Assembly (NCBI GenBank): GCA_001786365.1
Contig: MFWK01000010.1
Coordinates: forward strand, 1 to 6,641
Length of the DNA: 6,641 nucleotides
DNA from: Candidatus Nomurabacteria bacterium RIFOXYD2_FULL_35_12
GTDB lineage: Bacteria > Patescibacteriota > Minisyncoccia > Phycocordibacterales > UBA9973
Direction of reading: 5' to 3'
A program made the position numbers and the translations under genes. Of the stretch, positions 3,735-6,641 are shown piece after piece. Positions within the stretch are counted from its first letter, which is position 1. Every line of letters begins with the position of its first letter. Under the pieces are notes generated by a model. It was not told the DNA's origin. It did no database searches and saw nothing but the letters and a program-made list of their open reading frames with translations.

Positions 3735-5858
3735 AATGAAAAGCTGAAGAAGCCATATAACCCGAAAGAAACAGAAGATAGAATTTACAAGCTATGGGAA
3801 GATAGCGGTTTTTTTAATCCAGATAACAATACTGACCCAAATGCAAAACCTTTTACGCTTATAATGCCCCCTACTAATGCCAACGGTTCTTTGCACGCCG
3901 GACACGGTCTGGTTATGACCATTGAAGACATAATAGTCCGTTATAAAAGAATGCAAGGGTTTAAGACACTTTGGCTACCCGGACTTGATCACGCCGGTTT
4001 TGAAACACAGGTGGTATATGAAAAAAAATTGGAAAAAGAAGGAAGAACAAGGTTTGGCATGGATCCAAAAGAATTGTATAAAGAAATTCTTGATTTTACT
4101 CTTAATAATTCAAAAAATATAAAATCTCAAATAAAAAAGATGGGGGCTTCTTGTGATTGGTCACGTGAAAAATTCACCTTAGATGATGATGTAATCAAGA
4201 CGGTGCACCAGACTTTTAAAAGGATGTATGATGACAACTTAATTTATCGAGGAAACAGAATTGTATCTTGGTGTCCAAAACATCAAACATCTTTTTCAGA
4301 TCTGGAAATCAAAGATGAAGAACGCACTGATAGTTTTTATTATTTAAAATATGGACCCTTTACCATTGCCACATCCAGACCGGAGACAAAATTCGGCGAC
4401 AAGTATGTTGTCATGCATCCGAAAGATAAACGCTATAAAGACTATACTGATGGGCAAAAAATAAAATTGGAATGGATAAATGGACCCATTGAAGCAACAA
4501 TTATAAAAGACGAAGCAATCGATATGGAATTTGGCACAGGCGTGATGACTATCACACCTTGGCATGACGTAACAGATTTTGAAATTGCCGAGAGACATAA
4601 ATTGGAAAAAGAACAAATTATTGATGAGAATGGAAAGCTTTTGCCGATTGCCGGAGAATTCACGGGTCAACATATTAAAAAAGCCAGACCTTTAATTATT
4701 GAAAAACTTCAAAAAAAAGGTTTAGTGGAAAAAATCGATGATAACTATAAACACATAGTCCGAACATGCTATAAATGTGGAACAGTAATTGAACCACAAA
4801 TAAAAAGTCAGTGGTTTATAAAAATGAAACCATTGGCTGAAAAAGCTCTGGAAAAAATCAACAATGGGGAAATAATATATCTTCCCGAGCATTATAAAAA
4901 AATAACAGTTCACTGGTTAGAGAACATTATGGACTGGAATATTTCAAGGCAAATTGTCTGGGGTATTCCCATTCCTGCAAAAATATGTGAAAAATGCGGG
5001 CATGGTATCGTAGATTTAGAAAATAAAATAACTAAATGCGATAAATGTGGTGATAAAGTCATACAAGATAATGATACTTTTGATACTTGGTTTTCTTCTG
5101 GGCAATGGCCTTATATCACTTTGGGATATCCCGACTCAAAAGATTTTAAAACATTTTACCCCACGGATGTTATGGAAACTGCAGGAGAAATAATATTCTT
5201 TTGGGTTTCTCGCATGATTATGTTGGGACTATACGTAACAGGACAAATACCATTTAAGACTGTTTATTTGCACGGACTCGTTCTCGATGCAAAAGGGATT
5301 AAAATGAGCAAAAGCAAGGGAAATGTCATTGATCCCCTAACTTTAACAGAAAAATACGGCACAGATGCTTTTAGAATAGGAATGGTTGTAGGCAATACGC
5401 CTGGAACATCACTTGCCTTGGCTGAAGACAGGATTAGAGGTTATAAAAATTTCGCAAATAAGATATGGAACGCTACACGTTTTGTGCTGGATAATACGAA
5501 AGATTTTATAATTCCAGAAAATCCGGTTTATGACGAAGAAGATAAGAAATCAGACGAAGAATTAAAAATGCTAATTAAAGAAATTACAAAAGAAATGGAT
5601 GAATATAAATTCTATATCGTTGCTGAAAAACTTTATCATTATTTTTGGCATACCTTCGCAGATATCATTATCGAACGATCAAAGAAAAAAATCCTAGAAA
5701 ATAAAAATACTGACTCTGCAAAAACATTACTTTACACACATCTGACTACCCTGCTAAAAACCCTTCACCCATTCATGCCTTTCGTCACCGAAGAAATATG
5801 GTCTATTATACCAAGACAAGACAAACAATTATTAATGGTGGAAAAGTGGCCAAAATAA
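3714..5858 (+). CDS. valS: valyl-tRNA synthetase, short form
   Basis: This class I synthetase charges tRNA-Val with valine in the cytoplasm and hydrolyses mischarged threonine. From N to C terminus: the signature HAGH (61-64) within NANGSLHAGHGL; GLDHAGFETQ; editing domain with TSRPET (220-225) and TPWHDVTD including D285 and D288; C352/C355 in CYKCGTVIEPQ followed by SQWF, a valine-enzyme signature; a zinc ribbon C425/C428-C442/C445; DTWFSSGQWP; KMSKS (530-534); and the helical anticodon-binding domain ending at HPFMPFVTEEIW. The protein stops there at 714 residues, without the C-terminal coiled-coil arm of the 951-residue E. coli enzyme. The start is ambiguous: ATG at 3714 gives an extra MKISNG encoded partly by a repeat arm, while ATG at 3732 gives MNEKLKKPYNPKE, closer to the usual N-terminus. 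prsW follows after one base. Confidence 0.95.
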   Translation: MKISNGMNEKLKKPYNPKETEDRIYKLWEDSGFFNPDNNTDPNAKPFTLIMPPTNANGSLHAGHGLVMTIEDIIVRYKRMQGFKTLWLPGLDHAGFETQVVYEKKLEKEGRTRFGMDPKELYKEILDFTLNNSKNIKSQIKKMGASCDWSREKFTLDDDVIKTVHQTFKRMYDDNLIYRGNRIVSWCPKHQTSFSDLEIKDEERTDSFYYLKYGPFTIATSRPETKFGDKYVVMHPKDKRYKDYTDGQKIKLEWINGPIEATIIKDEAIDMEFGTGVMTITPWHDVTDFEIAERHKLEKEQIIDENGKLLPIAGEFTGQHIKKARPLIIEKLQKKGLVEKIDDNYKHIVRTCYKCGTVIEPQIKSQWFIKMKPLAEKALEKINNGEIIYLPEHYKKITVHWLENIMDWNISRQIVWGIPIPAKICEKCGHGIVDLENKITKCDKCGDKVIQDNDTFDTWFSSGQWPYITLGYPDSKDFKTFYPTDVMETAGEIIFFWVSRMIMLGLYVTGQIPFKTVYLHGLVLDAKGIKMSKSKGNVIDPLTLTEKYGTDAFRIGMVVGNTPGTSLALAEDRIRGYKNFANKIWNATRFVLDNTKDFIIPENPVYDEEDKKSDEELKMLIKEITKEMDEYKFYIVAEKLYHYFWHTFADIIIERSKKKILENKNTDSAKTLLYTHLTTLLKTLHPFMPFVTEEIWSIIPRQDKQLLMVEKWPK

Positions 5859-5859
5859 A

Positions 5860-6561
5860 ATGACAAGTGATCCAAAAATTTTAAGTTTGGCATTTTTAGG
5901 AGGAATTATTCCAGCTCTTTTATGGTTGTGGTTCTGGCTCAAAGAAGAAGAAAATAAACCTGAACCAAAAAGTCTTCTCACTATAGTTTTTATCATGGGT
6001 ATGATTGCTGTAATATGCGTTCTTCCAATTCAGAAATTTATCCAAGCCCAAATAATCTCTCCTGATTGGCAACTTATCCTCTGGGTATGTGCAGAAGAAA
6101 TAATAAAATATATAGTTGTATTGATTGTTCTTTATAAAACAAACCATATAGAAGAACCAATAGACTGGCCTATTTATATGATAACCGCAGCCCTAGGCTT
6201 TGCCGCTCTTGAAAACACTTTATTCTTAATAAAGCCCCTCACTTTGGGCCAAGACGTAGTCGGTTTAATGACCAGCCAGCTTAGATTCCTAGGATCTACC
6301 CTACTCCACACTGTTTCCAGCGGAATTTTAGGTATTGCACTAGGTATTTCTCTACACCTTAAAGGATTAGAAAAGAAAATGTATCTTTTTATCGGCCTTA
6401 CACTTGCTATCGCCTTGCATAGTACCTTTAATTTTTTTATAATAAAGGTGAAGGTTGGTGATGGAAGTTATTTTTTAGAAATATTAAAAATTTTTGGTTT
6501 TCTATGGGTCGTCACTATTATTGTAATGTTACTTTATGAAAAAGTAAGAAGAATGAATTAA
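5860..6561 (+). CDS. prsW: PrsW-family intramembrane protease
   Basis: This 233-residue protein has about seven hydrophobic segments (roughly 8-27, 40-58, 70-92, 104-125, 143-165, 174-195 and 208-226). It carries the PrsW-family pattern: a charged KPEPK stretch after the first helix (33-37), the glutamate pair in AEEIIKY (E79, E80, K83), GFAALEN (113-119, with E118), H150 in LLHTVSSG, and H187/N191 in HSTFNF. In Bacillus subtilis PrsW makes the first cut in anti-sigma factor RsiW; no sigma or anti-sigma gene is present here, so the substrate is unknown. The start codon follows the valS TAA by one base (TAAaATG), implying co-transcription and coupled translation. The family is related to CPBP-type membrane proteases, the main alternative label. 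Confidence 0.85.
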   Translation: MTSDPKILSLAFLGGIIPALLWLWFWLKEEENKPEPKSLLTIVFIMGMIAVICVLPIQKFIQAQIISPDWQLILWVCAEEIIKYIVVLIVLYKTNHIEEPIDWPIYMITAALGFAALENTLFLIKPLTLGQDVVGLMTSQLRFLGSTLLHTVSSGILGIALGISLHLKGLEKKMYLFIGLTLAIALHSTFNFFIIKVKVGDGSYFLEILKIFGFLWVVTIIVMLLYEKVRRMN

Positions 6562-6569
6562 AACTATGG

Positions 6570-6596
6570 ATCCCGTTAGAAATCTACAGAACGGGA
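6570..6596. repeat. compact copy of the ATCCCGTTAGA palindrome
   Basis: ATCCCGTTAGAAAT (6570-6583) matches the left arm of the valS repeat in 13 of 14 bases. TCCCGTT (6571-6577) pairs perfectly with AACGGGA (6590-6596) around a 12-nt loop. It begins nine bases after the prsW stop. There is no T run after it, so it is not a classical terminator. Confidence 0.6.
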
Positions 6597-6633
6597 AAAT
6601 TTATTAAAATAACAAACATCTACTGTTTTTATG

Positions 6634-6639
6634 TATAAA
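6634..6639 (+). promoter_or_regulatory. possible -10 box of a gene beyond the window
   Basis: TATAAA at 6634-6639 follows an AT-rich tract (6597-6633) downstream of the prsW operon. No convincing -35 hexamer is seen at the right distance, and the downstream gene is outside the window, so this is only a candidate. Confidence 0.2.
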
Positions 6640-6641
6640 AT

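Noticed and set aside
6571..6596. Intrinsic terminator after prsW
   Set aside because: The hairpin is followed by AAAATTTATTAAAA rather than a T run, and its sequence matches the repeat at valS, so a repeat element explains it better.
1..6641. Alternative genetic code with TGA as glycine
   Set aside because: No in-frame TGA interrupts any of the five conserved proteins, and glycine is encoded throughout by GGN codons.

Overview
The window looks like chromosomal DNA from a member of the Candidate Phyla Radiation (Patescibacteria, most likely a Parcubacteria-type lineage). This placement is an inference from several sequence traits: AT-rich compact genes, no recognisable Shine-Dalgarno site at any of the five main starts, a valyl-tRNA synthetase of 714 residues without the C-terminal arm, a stand-alone GlmU-like nucleotidyltransferase domain, and all five complete genes ending in TAA. 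There is no in-frame TGA in about 2,000 codons, which argues against the Gracilibacteria/Absconditabacteria code in which TGA is glycine.

Layout. Bases 1-95 hold at most the tail of an unrecognised gene. Bases 96-308 look like a complete non-coding RNA gene: a TTGACT/TAAACT promoter, a GC-rich transcript with a 20-bp helix rich in G-U pairs, and a strong intrinsic terminator. A second promoter with a perfect extended -10 (TGcTATAAT) then drives a GlmU-like sugar-phosphate nucleotidyltransferase (355-1104) and a hexameric-type glutamate dehydrogenase (1106-2326), one base apart. A third promoter, overlapping the 3' end of gdhA, precedes a tRNA-Val(GAC) gene (2343-2414). One base after its discriminator base comes the tsaD start codon (2416-3609). 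A 104-bp gap carrying a perfect 15-bp inverted repeat leads into valS (3714-5858), followed one base later by a PrsW-family membrane protein (5860-6561).

How the genes fit together. The centre is a translation block: tRNA-Val, the tRNA t6A-modification enzyme TsaD, and valyl-tRNA synthetase. The first pair links amino-sugar nucleotide chemistry with glutamate/ammonia metabolism. PrsW proteins are intramembrane proteases; the partner here is unknown.

Most unusual observations: (1) the structured RNA at about 131-307, which I cannot assign to a family with confidence; (2) two GC-rich, hairpin-forming, in-frame inserts inside tsaD, one bounded by a perfect 10-bp inverted repeat, resembling protein-tolerated palindromic elements; (3) an ATCCCGTTAGA palindrome flanking the valS start and recurring after prsW, suggesting a dispersed repeat family; (4) the tRNA-Val/tsaD junction, where normal tRNA 3' processing would create a nearly leaderless tsaD mRNA. 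No CRISPR array, insertion sequence or phage gene is visible.
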